A stretch of DNA of 64,000 bases from Paralichthys olivaceus (lineage: Eukaryota > Chordata > Actinopteri > Pleuronectiformes > Paralichthyidae), in the NCBI RefSeq assembly GCF_024713975.1, contig NC_091100.1:20633501-20697500 (forward strand), in the 5' to 3' direction. The notes under the pieces were generated by a model. It was not told the DNA's origin. It saw only the letters and a program-made list of their open reading frames with translations, and did no database searches. Position 1 is the first letter of the stretch. The number at the start of each line of letters is the position of its first letter. This document shows, piece after piece, positions 35,952-49,238 of this stretch. Made by a program: the position numbers and the translations under genes.

Positions 35952-38900
35952 GTTATTTCCTCTCTTTGTCACAGACCATTACATTAGAATAGAATTGACT
36001 TGTGACTCATATGCTCAACAGTGACAAACTCACTCTGTTGCATTTAGCCGACTACACATTAAAGATGTTAAAGAAAACACTGCTGTCGTAGTTTAGCTGC
36101 GCTGACTGGCGTTTTGGTCGAGTATCGGCAGGACGTCATGCAGGATCTAAAGATCTCGAGGTTTTATCACCCTGCAAAGCTGCGATGACTAATGTGTTCA
36201 TATTACAGAGCAACATCAGCATCGCCTGGACTCATGTTTTTGGAAAACATTCACGGGCGGAGAGAAAAAAAAAAGGGGTCAAAACAGTGGTTTCTTTCAT
36301 GTTTGCCTTTGGAAGCTGAAATAGAAAAGGATTCAGTGTAATTCATCAGAACCTTCTCACAGCAGACACTTTGTCTTCTGCAAAGCGTGCAGCAGGAGAG
36401 ACTGTTATTGGCTACACCTGCGTTAGACAAGTCAAAATGCCGGCAAAGGTTGCAAATCAAAAAAAAGCTGCATGACGCTCCAACGTTTTGGTAAAATAAA
36501 TGTGTGATTTTATTGTTTTTCAAAGAGTCCAGGAATGTCACCTTCACTGCATCATCATTGATGGAAAAATGACTTGCTATTTTATCATATCACATAAAGA
36601 AAGAGTCCAGTGCATCATTTTCTGGTCCGCTATCAGGCCTGCAGTCATGTCAAGAGAAGCTCAATGAGGATTATACTTGACTACGAGAGTTGAGTGATTT
36701 CACTCGACTAGCCATAATAAAGCCACGACGGTTTTAAAAGCCCATGAAGCACAGTCAGAGACCAGAAATTATGCCAGAACCTCCAAATCCCACATCCCTG
36801 GGAGACAGATGTGCTCCTAATTCTGGCTCTCACTTCAATGAGCGCTTTGAAATCCCCCCCACTTGTGTATGTGAGGCGTTGATAGCTGTGAGCAACAGCC
36901 TGGTCTGATTTTGTCAGGTGGGATAACTCGCTCGCTCCGTAAGTGCCTGCACATACCAGCGTTTATCCATCAGCAGGCTGGGGGCAAGCCTCCCTCTGGC
37001 AGTAAATCACACGCTATCATTATTAAGACTTCAGGGAGCATCACTGTGGCGATAATGTGTAACAGAGGCAGTGACAGAGAGAGTGGAGACCATATAGTGT
37101 CTATGGTGGATACAGTAGAAAACAGAAAGAGTGTTTTGTTGCATGGAAACTTTTTATAGATCCTGCACAGCCTCACTGGTGAGAGAGGACAGCACAGAGG
37201 AGGGTCCATTCAACAACTGTTCAAGGTACACGTGCAGGAAGGTTTTCCTTTTTAGAAACAGCAAGCATGTGTTGGACCCGCTGCATAATATCATGGGAGT
37301 GTTCCCAGACGTAAACCTCAAGACATAAAGAAAATGTGTTGCGTATACTTTTGTTGCTTGTGAGGAGAATGATTATCTGGACTCAAACCGCTGCCCCCAC
37401 TTCACAGCAGGAGACAATAAATGGCCGCACATCTTAAAGCATATAGGACAAAATGGTGAATATCCCTTGTTATGTTTGAAGGTCTTCCGCACTAGTGTGA
37501 CGTTGAGTTGCAGACCACCAGCAGATGTTAGGGACATATGATCAGTTGTGTAACATAGTGTAATTGGGTGTTTCACCCTCTTCTAAGGTCGGCCCACCAC
37601 AGGCTGATCAGACCTGGGTGTGTGTCCTCAACATCTGGGGGAACATCCTGATCCACCGTCTGCTGTGTTCTACAGTCCCCAATTTTTCTTTAATGGTCTT
37701 GGCTGTTCCGTGGATTACTCGCTCTTTGAGCAATCCGATGGCGGATGTTGAGAAAAACACATTTAGTATTTAGGGACTGATGTATTTTTTGAAAGATGGG
37801 CCGTGTAACTAAATATTTAAAACTGAACAATGTGTGCTGTGTGAGTTGTGCTGACTTCATTGAAATTAGGCCGAATGCAACATCCATCTTCAGGAAAAAT
37901 CTGTAACCGCTTAAAAGTTATTCTCACCATTGGGTATTTTTTTCCCACTCAGAATTTTTTGTTTTGTAATTACTTATTCTCCTCTGGTACTGAAGTCAAG
38001 ACAGATATAAGGCTTGTATTTTCATCGTATTACTTCATTTCAATGACAACAGCTGCTGTAAATGTGAAATGCACAAATGTTAGTAAGAATTGAGTTTACT
38101 TATTTACTTCATATCTTCTGGAGTTGTCCGAAGATTAAAATACATTCTGGTTTTCAGCAAGTACAAACCTAAAGCCAGCATCATACACGGTGAAGAGGTG
38201 CAAATCATAAGGACATATAAGATACTTAAATATAATACTTAAATTTGATGTGAACACATACACCGTCAAGCAGGGAGACCAAAGAATACACTTGTTGAGG
38301 ACGCTGGGCGCTTTTGGTTTGTGAGAAAAGTTTATGCAGCTGTTATCAATCTTTTATAATTTTTTAATTGATTCAATGGGTTGTCTGCTAAGGAGAAAAA
38401 CTGTTTAAATTATATTCTTATGGTCTGCACCAAAACTCATTTAAGTCCAGAAAATGACTCGTGCTCCTTCTGGAAGAATCAGGTCCAGAGAGCTTATTTG
38501 CCAAATTGAATAAATCGGTATAAAATTTTCATTCCTTATGTTATCAGGCTACTACATGCTTGTTGATTGATGTGGTTGTTAATTTGTCCACTAATCACTA
38601 TCAGGTTGACGTCTGGTTGTACTAATGTTTTCATTCTAATCGATTTATATGAATGAGTTAGACAATGTAACGAATTGTTCTTCTGGGATTATTAAATTGT
38701 CTAAATCTGAATCTTTATTTGAGAGAACTCAGTGCTGAACGAGGTGCAGGGATATACAATCCCAAAGAGGTGTTGCATTTAAAACAATATAAATAGTGTG
38801 GTCCTGGAGGAAGATGAGTATCAAACTTTTACTCACATCTGGAAGACATCACAAGAAACTGGTTTGATATTAGTTGGAAATACAGTAGTACACATAAAAT

Positions 38901-41699
38901 ATATGCGAAGGAAAATACTTGTTTGGAGTGAAAGATGTATTTACCAGAAAATATGATAAAATGGATAAGGTTCAGCGATAAAGACATCAGCTCTGCACAA
39001 CACCATTATCAATATAAATTATTAAATAAAGAATCCTGATGAAGGTGAGCTGCACTGAAAAGTGTAAAATTAAAAATGTAAACCCTTTACGGTTGTTTCT
39101 TTTTTGTATTTCTTTGTATTTTAATGCATAAAAGCAGTAAAGACTAAAGAGGGGGAAAAAAAGAAAGATTTTCCTCTTCTCAGTGAAAAACAGATTTTTT
39201 TAAACCTGAACACGAGGAGGAGAAAGTGAAGTAGAGGAGACACTTCATCAGTCTTACAGATTTCCATCTGATATCACTTTCATTTTCGTGGACATAGTAA
39301 TAAAGAAATTTGAATAATAAAGTGTTCAGTAATTTATTAGAATGTAAAAACTGACATGTTTTGTGAGAATCTGAGCAAATGCAGGAGGCAGATCATATTT
39401 TATGGACGTGTGCAGTTTTTAAACCTTGTTCCCTGAGCTGAGCAGTTCACAGAGCATCCAAGGGCAGTAAACATAGTGGACTTGACTGCAGAATCCATAC
39501 GGGTCGTAAGATTGACGACGCTTTACAGACACATTGATGACCCTGGGAAGAGGGAATCACATCGGAAGCCACACTGTGAATGTTATGGGACACGAGGGAC
39601 AGCGGCTCAGGGATGTTTTGCTCTGAGGACTGATATTTTAAAACTGATTTTAAAGTCCCTGCAGCTGGCATCAAGACGCATGAGGTGCACCCAAACGTGT
39701 CCAGGGCTGAGGAGCTGCACACTGCACACTTATGTCTGTGACATCCTGGTTTTGAAGATAAACATGTGCAGCCTCTCTCTCTCAGCTCTTTCCACAATTT
39801 TAAAGAGAACAATGTTCCGAGGAACTGAAATGTTATCGTCGGAAACGTCTACAAACTTGAGATTGGTGGTTTACGCAATTGAGAGATAGTCTAATTCCAA
39901 TCTGGCAGAGGAGACACTTGATTAGACTTGATTTTGTAAAGAATGTATAAACAGTGGAACGTTTTTTTTCTATACAGGCGCCGTCAGACGAGCAGCAATC
40001 TGTTGGCGAGACTGTGGAGAGATACGTCCAGGGGTTAAAGTCTAAAATATTTCTACAGCAACACTCTTAAATCCTGGTCGGCTTGAGTGTGAAAGTTAGA
40101 AATGATAAATAAGCTTTGGACACAACAACAAGGTTTTGGATGAGAAGTAAAAGGGAGAATGGAATAACAGGGTTTCTGCAGGTTTCAACAAGGTTTTAAC
40201 TACGACATATATGAATGAATATCATAGTCCCAGATATTTTTACACTTCCCTATAACTGAAGATAAAGTGAAGTAGCTTCGTAGAGAATAACCATTGATAG
40301 GTTATCTCTCAAACTATAGACAGAGCCACGTTCCCACAGCAAAGTCAAGTATAGAGATAAATTCTGATCCAGGGTGTAGACTGAGGTATCAGTTTCACAT
40401 CGATCTAGTTTTATTAAAGTAAATATCTTTTTTTTTTCTGTAGAAAAAATGAAAATCATATTTTAAAGTGCAACATAAGTAACATTGACACAATTAAGAC
40501 GTACTTAAGGGTATTTAAGACCTAGAGCATAAGATTTTAATATATCAAAGACTTTTTAGGTCTAAAAATAATTATTCATCATTCAAAATAACTCCATTAA
40601 ATAAAACCATAAAACCATCGATCAGGAAGTGATTTCTCAAAAGACTGAGTGAGTAAATCTGAAACAGATATTGTCACTGTCATGTGGGATCTGTGTTGCA
40701 TGTCAATTGCAATCTTTCTACTAAGGAAAAGTATAAAATGCCCTAAAAATTATAAAAATACATAGAACAGGCAAAGATTAATGTAAATAAAAAGATAAGA
40801 ATATAAATGTGGTTGATCGCAAACATGAGAATCTGTGTGCTGAATTTTACAGAAAATTCTTCAATAAATTAGTAAAAGAAGGGGCTAAGACAAATATTTA
40901 GTCTTACAGTGAAAACTGTGCACGCTCATAAAAACCATGTTTCATACACTATGTGTTTACATCCAAGACAGAATTTAATCCACAAAATGATGTTAAAAAA
41001 GAAATTGATACAGTTTGTGATAATCAATTATTCCTGAACATGATATGGGTACAGAAACAATGAGTCTATGGTCAAGATGGTTGATGACATTACATCACGT
41101 TTTTTATGTCGACCAGGTTAAACCAGTTCTGGTGTCAGTGTTTCAGTCCTAAATGTTTTCGGTTTGACAGATAAATTAAATCGTAGCGGATTTAAAAAGT
41201 AAAACACTTAAAAAGTACATTTTTAAAACAAGGCTTGTTTCAAAGGAGAAATCTTACATTACAGTGAGATGACGATCGTGCCAGTCTGCTCAGTAGAACA
41301 AAAACAAAAACAGAAAATCTAATTTAAGCTCAGAACGTCCTCTTACTGTGGGATGCGTTATTCATTTGTGACATCGATCACATTGGAACACGTTTATCAT
41401 TGATACAAATGGAAGGAATGTACGGGCAGGAGAAATAAAGCACTGATCGGCAAAATGAGGAACTACTTTTTCCGGAAACACCTTGTTATTAGTGTTGTGA
41501 TCTGTTGGTTTTTGTCTGAGTGGATTAATATCCCCTGCTTTCTAATATGGCTCATGTTTGCAACCTCAAGGTTAAGACAGCAACATCTATTTTACACTTT
41601 TCTGATGATATTGAACCTCAACATATGCACTTCCTGTCCACTCTGACATGGTTAAAATGATGATCATGTATGATATGAATTAGAGAGAGATCTTATCGA
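35952..41699. other. AT-rich intergenic DNA downstream of wiz
   Basis: No gene was recognised. The stretch 38100-41400 is notably AT-rich. The part nearest 41700 should contain the wiz 3' UTR, but I could not fix its poly(A) site. Possible minus-strand AATAAA signals exist (for example 40410-40415) at a considerable distance. The frames at 39447-39889 overlap on both strands and match nothing. Confidence 0.5.
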
Positions 41700-44600
41700 C
41701 TAGACAGCGACTGGATCCACAAGTACAGGAGCTGCCACCGGTGCAGCAGGAGGAGACTCTTTGCCTTTGTACCCCAAAGACAGGATGTGTTTCTGGAGGT
41801 GTGTGATCCACTGCTCCTGCACGGACAGAGGGCCGTGGAACACCTCTTCACAGAACCTGAGCAGCAGGACAGAGACAGGTTTCATCCAAACGGAGGCACA
41901 ACAAATAATGTCATTAAACAAATGGATGCATCTTGTGTACGAGAGGACGATTAGTAATTACTATTTATCTTCATATTGACAATATTTAGTTAAGTGAATT
42001 GTGACTCACAGGTTTGTTGTAACACAATCTATTTTTTTTTTTTTTTACCTCTGTTCATTTGATTTTCAGCAGGATTATGCAAAACTATGAAACAGATTGT
42101 CACGAAACTTGGTGGAGGGATGGGACATGGGTCAAATAAGAATCAATTGAATTTTGGCATGGATCCGGACAAAGGGACAGATCTAGAGATAGGGCCCTTG
42201 GTGGAGGTCAAAGCTAAGTCCCTAAAACACATAAACAAGGACAGTAAGTGACAGACAGGTACGACAGTGACCTGTCATGTTTATCATCGTCCTGTGGGGG
42301 CCACAGCCACCAGCTATTTTCCCCCAGATTTATTTATGTTATCAGAACATTAAGAAGATGTGTTTCAGAGCCAACACTACTTTTAAAACCATGGTCTGAC
42401 TTTGTCATATCCATTTTTGTATCTTTTGTTCTAAATAAATTAACTTAAAAAGTGAAATATTCCAGACCAACATGTTTCTTAATAGAAATATAAGGAATCA
42501 GTTCATGCACAGAATTCATCTCCATATACTGCAGTATGAACCTCTCCTACACACAGTTAAGTTGACAAATCAAGCTGCTGATAATCTCAATGGGCTGATG
42601 GACTTGTCTTGACATTCGTTCCATCATGAAGGACTTCACCTGTTTATTATTCACTTACTACTATACAGTGACAATGTCATTTTGAGCTTGATAGACTGAC
42701 CTGCACTTGAGTGAGTAGATTTTGCCAACCAGCTTAACCAGCGGAGTGAGCGGAGGCTTTGGCAGCATAGCAGGGATGCTGCCAGACCGTGGTGGTTGCT
42801 GGGAGTTGGTGTCCTTACTTTGTCCCCCCCTGGCCACTGTGTGTTTGGGCGGATGGACCCCTGCAATTTCACAGAGAGGTATTACAGAGACATGCAGAAA
42901 AAAGTTTGTTTTACCATCTACAGTATATCTGTATCCAGGTATATTCCAAAGCCTTTCGTTTCTCACCCCTTGGTGAGCGCACACCAGGGTTGCTGTGGCC
43001 TGCAAGTGTCCGTGTGTGGCCTTGCGATTGTCTGGATGAGCCTGCCATGATGCCCAAGTTCTCTCTGCCGGCCCTGTGCTCAAGCTTCAAGCTGCTGCCG
43101 GGCACAGAGTCAGAGTCTGTGGACAGAGAGGGCGAAGCAGCAGGTTTCTGGACCTGAAAGTAAAATAATACGTTGTCAATGAGAATGTACTTAATACATC
43201 TGTGGATGTGTCCAAGTCTGACTGGGAACCACTTATTCTACAACACATTTTAGAGCTCAGCTCACCTTCTTGATGTACAGGTCTCCTGAACGGTAGCGTC
43301 GGGTTATTGCTGCCACTTTGATTGGGTCCCTCCGGATCAACTCACTGAGGAGCTCAATTGGCGAAGTTGCTCCGTCTGCCTTCCATTCAATGATTCCAAG
43401 CTGTCGGAGGTGGGCCCGCGCGTGACTGGCCAGGGCCTTGCGGTTTTCAAAATTAAACCCACAAAGCTCACAGGATGTGTCTGACACAAAGAAGATGAGA
43501 CACTTTTTTGGACGAGTATTTTTAGACGAGTATTAGTCATGTATTACCAATTTAGTGAGTTTCACAAATCATTTTGCCATGTTCGAAATGCATAAATATG
43601 GACATTTGTGGTACACTCCTATCTAATGAACTGGCTTGATCCACAACTGCCTTCAGGGATTTCAACTGTAACACAATGCCATGAAATGTGTATCTGCATT
43701 TTGGTGCACATACGTAGAAACAGCAATAGATAGTTAGAAAAGACAGTTGAGTAATGACAAGAGTCTGTTTTTCTGCATTCTGGGATCTCATGGAGTGAGA
43801 CTATATGGAAAAAAGCAAAACCTATACAGTCAAGTCTGAGTTATTAAAGGAGATGACTGGTGTTGACTTCTTATTTTCCAACTGCATTTTTCCTATCTGA
43901 TGCACTCTGTCCCGTTTGCCAAATCCTTGTCACAAAACAGAGTTAATTAATTTCTGAAGTCTCAGTGATTTCCCAAGACTGCTGCACAGATTTTACCAGA
44001 CATCAGGGATGCAAGGTGTGGACATTTTCACATCAGATAATAAACTTGTGACAACACTGGTGTGACCGTTAATACCCGACAAGAAGAGACAAGAACAGAT
44101 GTGTGTTGGCTCAGTGTCTGTTTGCTGAGGGAGATCGGTAACATTAGATTTTACTGGGGGAAGCCTCAGACTCTTCTGCACTTGAAGTTGTCTGCAGTGT
44201 TTGATTACCTCAACTGTCACAGTCCACTTTTCAATAAAACCTAAAAGAAGCCTTGTACTGTATCTTCGCTGTTAAGTGCAGAACACTCTGCACTGGTCTC
44301 TCTCTCTCTCTCAAACTAGAGTGTGGATACCCCACCTGTTGGGAACCGTCAGGAACCATCTGAACCCAGTGGGAAATATCAGGTTCATTCAAAAATGTTG
44401 AAATGAATATGGGGTTCGGGTCGTTCATGTTGCCTGGACTGATTATTTTACACTGCACATATCTGCAATCTGGGGAAACAAGTAATAATCATGTGTGTCG
44501 GGGACAAAACAAACCTAAACAAGTTGGGTATGTGTCAGGCTCAATTAGTTTTCTCTCTGGCTCTGATGCTTTCACACAGAAAAATGTGACCTGAGTCGCA

Positions 44601-47600
44601 TGCTTTCTAACACACTGACCTTTCTGTTCTCAAGATGTTAGACCCTTAAAATATCCAACGTTTTGATTATCACCAAATCCTCATCATCCTTGTCTGTCAA
44701 ATCCCATGTCATCATGTGATAAGACTCTGTGATGTCACTCAGCTGCTGCGTGGAGCAGATACTTTACTTTATAACTGCAGTGTCAGACTGAATATTGATC
44801 ATTAGTAACGTGGGTGCTACCACGGATACAATAAAGTGAGCAACCCTAACAAATGCGACTCTGACGGCATTTGCTGGGCGCTATTTTCAAGTATCGACTA
44901 ACACATTTTTGGAGTATTTATTTTTTCAGTAGAGTGTACTTAGGATTAATTCAGTGCCTGTGTATGCCGGTCTACCTGTCATATCATACATGCGTTATTT
45001 CTTAAACATAAATTGAAGAAGACACTTTGTTCAGTGGAATATGACCCAAAGAATTAATCTATTGCTCTGCAGTGTTGAATGTCTTACCAGGGAACGAGGC
45101 CCCACTCTTGCCAGACGGAGATTTCTCTTTCATGGAATAATCAAGAGGTGAGGTGCAGTTGGTGGAGGCTGGTTCCTTCGACTGGGAGCGCTCCAGGGGC
45201 TTCTTGGAGCCAGGAGGGCTCCACATGGCTTTGCCTGATGCTGAACCTTTCAGGCCCTCTTCACCATGCAACATGACTTCTTTGAGGAGGTCGATGGGCG
45301 ACGTTCTGATCGACCAGGTGAGGCCGAGCTGCCGCAGGTGGGCGCGGACATGGCAGGACAGGGCTTTGCGGGTGTCAAACAGCTGGCCGCAGAAGTCACA
45401 AAGGACGGTTGGAGGGGATTGTACGTCTGGGGAGGAAACAGAGAGGATACGTACAAACAAACATTTGAAAAAACAAGTGTGTCTGAGCAGTTACGAAGAT
45501 ATGGCTGCCTGCTTTACCTGCACTCAAAGGCTTTGAAGCAACAAGAGCAGGGGGCGACTTCTGAGGAGAGCTGCTGAGAGTGTTCTCCGGTGGAACAGAT
45601 ACCTCAATCTCCACAGGCTCTGGCTTCAGCTTTCTGAGGAGGGGGTCCACTGCTAGCCGGAAGCCTTTCTTTGCCTTTGGGGCCTTATTAACCTGAGGTG
45701 GAGGAGAGTGAATGCTCTTCACAGGGCGCTGTGACAGGCTCGGAGCTGGAGACCGAGCTGGGGATAGCGGACAGGCTGGGGATGTTGATGGCACTGATGA
45801 AGAGCTGGACGCAGTGTTAGTTTTGGGGGGGTGCACGGCTTCTAACATTCCACTGCTGACCAGCTCCTGGATGGTGTCGAGTGCAGAGCCTTTCCCCATC
45901 AAGTCAGTCATCCCCATCTGACGCAGGTGAGAGCGAGCGTGGCTGGCCAGGCCTTTACGATTCTCAAACTTCTCCCCGCACAGAATACAGGTGCACTCTT
46001 TTGACGGTTTGGGACGTTTGCTTGGAGGAGATGCAGGAGGAGAGGTCAGCTCAGAGGGACGTTTGGAAGAGGACCCAGGGGCACTGTTTGTGGTGAGCAG
46101 CTCCTGCTGCTTAGTGCTCATTGGCTTCAGGTCCTCCTCCTCCATAATCCGGTGCAGAAAATCAATTGCGCTGCCCTTAATCTCGCTGTCAGGGATTCCA
46201 ATCTGACGTAGATGGGCCCGAGCATGGCTGGACAGGCCCTTTCGTGTCTCATACCAACAGCCACAAAGCTGGCAAACATAGACCTCTTCAGCGCTGTCAG
46301 AGGCTGAAAGAATGGAGAAAATAATGGGAGAAAAGTACCACATCAGCAGGAGAGTACTGAGGGTCTGATATTTACATCCATCCTGACAGATCTGATCATA
46401 ATTTAACAGCCTGAAGTTCACAGGGCATTAAAATGTGTCCTGAATGTGTCTCATGTGACAACTTGTGATCTGATCTCACTTCCCTGCTCTATATGCAAAC
46501 ATGCACCTTATTTGTGTTTGAAAAGAATAAATTATGTTGTTTTAACCAGTTTGCATTCATAGATGTGTGCGATGATGATGTTTGTGTGTGAGTGTGGGGG
46601 GGTCTGTGCAAGTGAATGAGAAAGGGAGAGAAATCCAAGGATGAATGCATGCAGTTGTGAAGAAAGATAATTTCAATTTAAGAAAGTCAGTCATTATGTG
46701 TTGGTCAGTGTTGATATTGTGTTTTTTACTTAAAACAAATCAATTTATTGACACTGAGAAGCTTAAAAATATTTTCAAACTGTAGGAGGTCAGAGACGTC
46801 AGTTGAGTAGGTGCTCCTTCATAATGTGACCCAAGATGAAATTGTGTTCACACAGCTAAAGAAATATGGCCACATGCATCTCAGACCACCTCTGAATGTG
46901 CTGTGAGTGAAGGGATCACAGGACACATTTAAGTGCGTTCAGACCTGAACTTAGCGTTGACCACTGGTGATTGTATCACTCGGGATGGATGTTAATACCA
47001 GGTCTGAACACGGTCTGAGATGTACTTGGTTAAAATGGAAATGTTACATCTACAGCCATATATTTACACTAAATAGGTACTTGAAGTTGTCTTCCACAAA
47101 CAGCTACTCACCTCGCTACTTACAACATTTCTTTAAGACAATTATTCAGAATTCTGCCGTACCCAAGGTAATTGGGGCATCAGTCTCCAGCGGTGCCCAC
47201 AATGGCTTGGTTGGGGTTTGGTGCTCTGTGGATGACGAGCTGCTGCCTTCAGAGAGCCTGTGAGCAGAAGGAGATGACGGCAGGACAGTGGCTGCTGACT
47301 CTTTAAATCTAACTGGAGATCCCTGATGATCCATCTTGTGGGGAGATGTCATGACTCTAACCCCTGGATTGTAAGAAGGACTCGTTTCCTCCAGTACTGA
47401 GGGAGACCTGGAATCCTGCTGGCTTGTTTTCTTGAGGGGGCTCAGCTCAGGAGTGGAGGAGTCTGCTTTGAAATCGGGCAAGGAACCACCTCTCTCCTGG
47501 ATCAGCTGGTAGAGGAGCTCAATGGGAGCTCCGCTGCTCTCTGACAACGTCACGCCGAGCTGCCGCAGATGGAGACGGGCGTGGCTTGACAGTCCTCGTC

Positions 47601-48640
47601 GTGTCTCAAAGTATGTTCCACAGACTTCACAAATGACCGGCTGTGGGGTTGCTGTGGGGAAGTGCAGATGACAGGTTGTCACCACAAATTGCATCTGTAG
47701 TCAAGAAATAGCAGTTGTCTCTTTTTCCTGACTGTATACCGTAGATGTTCTGCTCATACTGTACACATTTCTGTTTACACTGTATATAATATTTGCATTC
47801 TATTTTATATTTCCTTGTGTTTATATTGCATGTTTACTTACTTAATATTGGTGCATGTTTTCTACTTTCTTCTTCAGTGCAGCAACAGAGCACATTTCTT
47901 CATGGTGGGACTAATACAGGATTATCTTATTTTATCTTATCTTAACTTCAAATGTGCAGCACATGTGTATCACACTGCACGGAACTTGTTGAGATCAGTT
48001 TTCTGTAAAGCAACATGAAGCCCCAATGAGTGAATGTACATGATAAGAACAGGAATTACTGAGGAAACAGTTTTGTGTGGATTGGTCATGTGATCGAATA
48101 ACAAGGTCAGCGTCTTCCATATGAATCCAGCGGATCTATTATTGACCTTGTTGATCAATAATATAATTGAGCCTGTGAGATGGACAATGACAGGCTTAGG
48201 ATGAAATGGACAATAATTACCGTCGCCGAGGAGTTTATGTTTTCACCCCTGTCCATTTGTGCGTTGATTTCCTCAAAACTTGGTGGAAAGATGTGAAAAG
48301 GGTCAGGGAAGAAGCCATTAAAATTTTGGTGTGGATCCAAATCAGGGGACAGATCCTGTATTTTTTTCTTCTTCTTTAACAATGGAAAGTATGGCATTTT
48401 TTTAACATTTTCAGAGTTTTCAAGGGAATAATTCATGTCGATGACAAAAATAAAAACGAGGAACATTTAGTGAACTGATATCTACGTGTGTGTGGCACTT
48501 GGTGCAGCTTGATTGAATTAAAGGGGACTGATTTAAAAAGAAATCAATCAACTATTCTACTATAATTAAGATCTAATGATGGTGTTGTTCTCATTTATAA
48601 GAATCCCCCTCTTACCTTGAGCATCCGTTGCCGCAGACAT
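41700..48640 (-). CDS. wiz: Widely interspaced zinc finger protein WIZ (eight coding exons)
   Basis: WIZ is a nuclear protein that, in mammals, binds the histone H3K9 methyltransferases G9a/GLP and links them to CtBP corepressors. Coding exons, each with GT-AG borders and matching phase: 48616-48640, 47163-47651, 46303-45518, 45426-45088, 43480-43266, 43153-42967, 42860-42701 and 41856-41700 (stop included). They total 2358 bases, 785 residues. Five fingers share the form CxxC-x12-HxRxHLRQ at residues 16-36, 182-202, 277-297, 443-463 and 550-570. A C-terminal finger (C733, C736, H753, H757) spans exons 7 and 8 and matches the mammalian G9a/GLP-binding finger, with GPLSVQEQW next to it. Linkers are rich in Ser/Pro. 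The start is the first ATG in its exon (MSAATDAQ). The length fits the short mammalian isoform; the extra N-terminal fingers of the long isoform were not found upstream. I saw no PxDLS or PLNLS CtBP motif. Confidence 0.92.
42038..42245 (+). repeat. Dispersed repeat family A, copy 6, in wiz intron 7
   Basis: Landmarks are TTTTCAGCAGGATTATGC, CACGAAACTTGGTGGAGGG, ATGGGACATGGGTCAA and TTTTGGCATGGATCCGG. It is preceded by a 15-base T run (about 42031-42046). It lies between wiz exons 8 and 7 in opposite orientation to wiz. Confidence 0.7.
46413..47014. mobile_element. Family C MITE inside wiz intron 2
   Basis: The element has inverted ends. The left starts GTTCACAGGGCATTAAAATG with TGTGTCCTGAATGTGTC. 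The right ends GATGTTAATACCAGGTCTGAAC, whose inverse is GTTCAGACCTGGTATTAACA. It fills about 600 of the 859 bases between wiz exons 2 and 3. No transposase frame is present. The related copy at 60858 begins GTTCAGACCTGGAATAACAT. Confidence 0.65.
48222..48480 (+). repeat. Dispersed repeat family A, copy 7, in wiz intron 1
   Basis: Landmarks are GCCGAGGAGTTTATG, TTTTCACCCCTGTCCATTTG, AAAACTTGGTGGAAAGATG, GGGAAGAAGCCATTAAAATT and TTGGTGTGGATCCAAATCAGG. The head agrees closely with copies 5 and 6. Confidence 0.7.
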
Positions 48641-48685
48641 GTTGAGTTTATTCTGAAGAGTGAGACAACTGACTTCCTGCAGATT
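48616..48685 (-). other. wiz: wiz exon carrying the start codon
   Basis: The acceptor CTTCACAG ends at 48686, so the exon begins at 48685. The first ATG is at 48640. The donor after CAAG is GTAAGA (last exon base 48616), phase 1. It adds only eight codons before the first finger exon. An alternative acceptor (CTGCAG) lies nine bases further in and would not change the protein. Confidence 0.7.
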
Positions 48686-49238
48686 CTGTGAAGATATAAG
48701 ATACAAATTCAGTGAAATCCCTCCACTTAAAAAAATAAGAGACTAAGTAATACTACTGCTGTTGACAGTGACTTAAAGATCAGTATGGGTTTACAGTTGT
48801 CCAAGCTTTTCAAAATAAAAGATATAAGTAAAAATGATTTCTACAAACACAGCCAGTCTGAGGCAGAAATAAATCCAATGAAGTACAACATAGTTGCTGT
48901 GACAGACTTTAAGTATCCGTGGGTACACTTCTGAACAGCTGTAGGCTGCAGCTTTTCACTGCTGAACTTCATTTTTCAAAATTCTGCAGTTTGTTTTTAA
49001 CAACTATTAAAGGTCCGCAACTAATTGTGAAACCAGAAAAAGTGGCTTAATTAAAATGTGGCAGCTAACTAAGCTACCTCTCTTTCACCCTTTGTATTAT
49101 TCCTGAAGCATGCTAACGTTAGCTTCATGCTAGCCCGGATCACAGTTTATATGAAAAATATAAGATAAGTACAAATACTACGCTGTCGACCAGAGAATAA
49201 AGTACAGTGATCAGTTAGTGAAGTAAAAGTAGATTTAC

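Noticed and set aside
36900..37160. Possible conserved enhancer (CAGTAAATCACACGCTATCATTATT-like texture)
   Set aside because: It only looks less random to the eye. Without an alignment there is no support, so it is not listed as a feature.
45153..46206. Several plus-strand frames of 60-130 codons opposite wiz exons 3 and 4
   Set aside because: They are antisense shadows of zinc-finger exons that have correct splice sites and phases on the minus strand.
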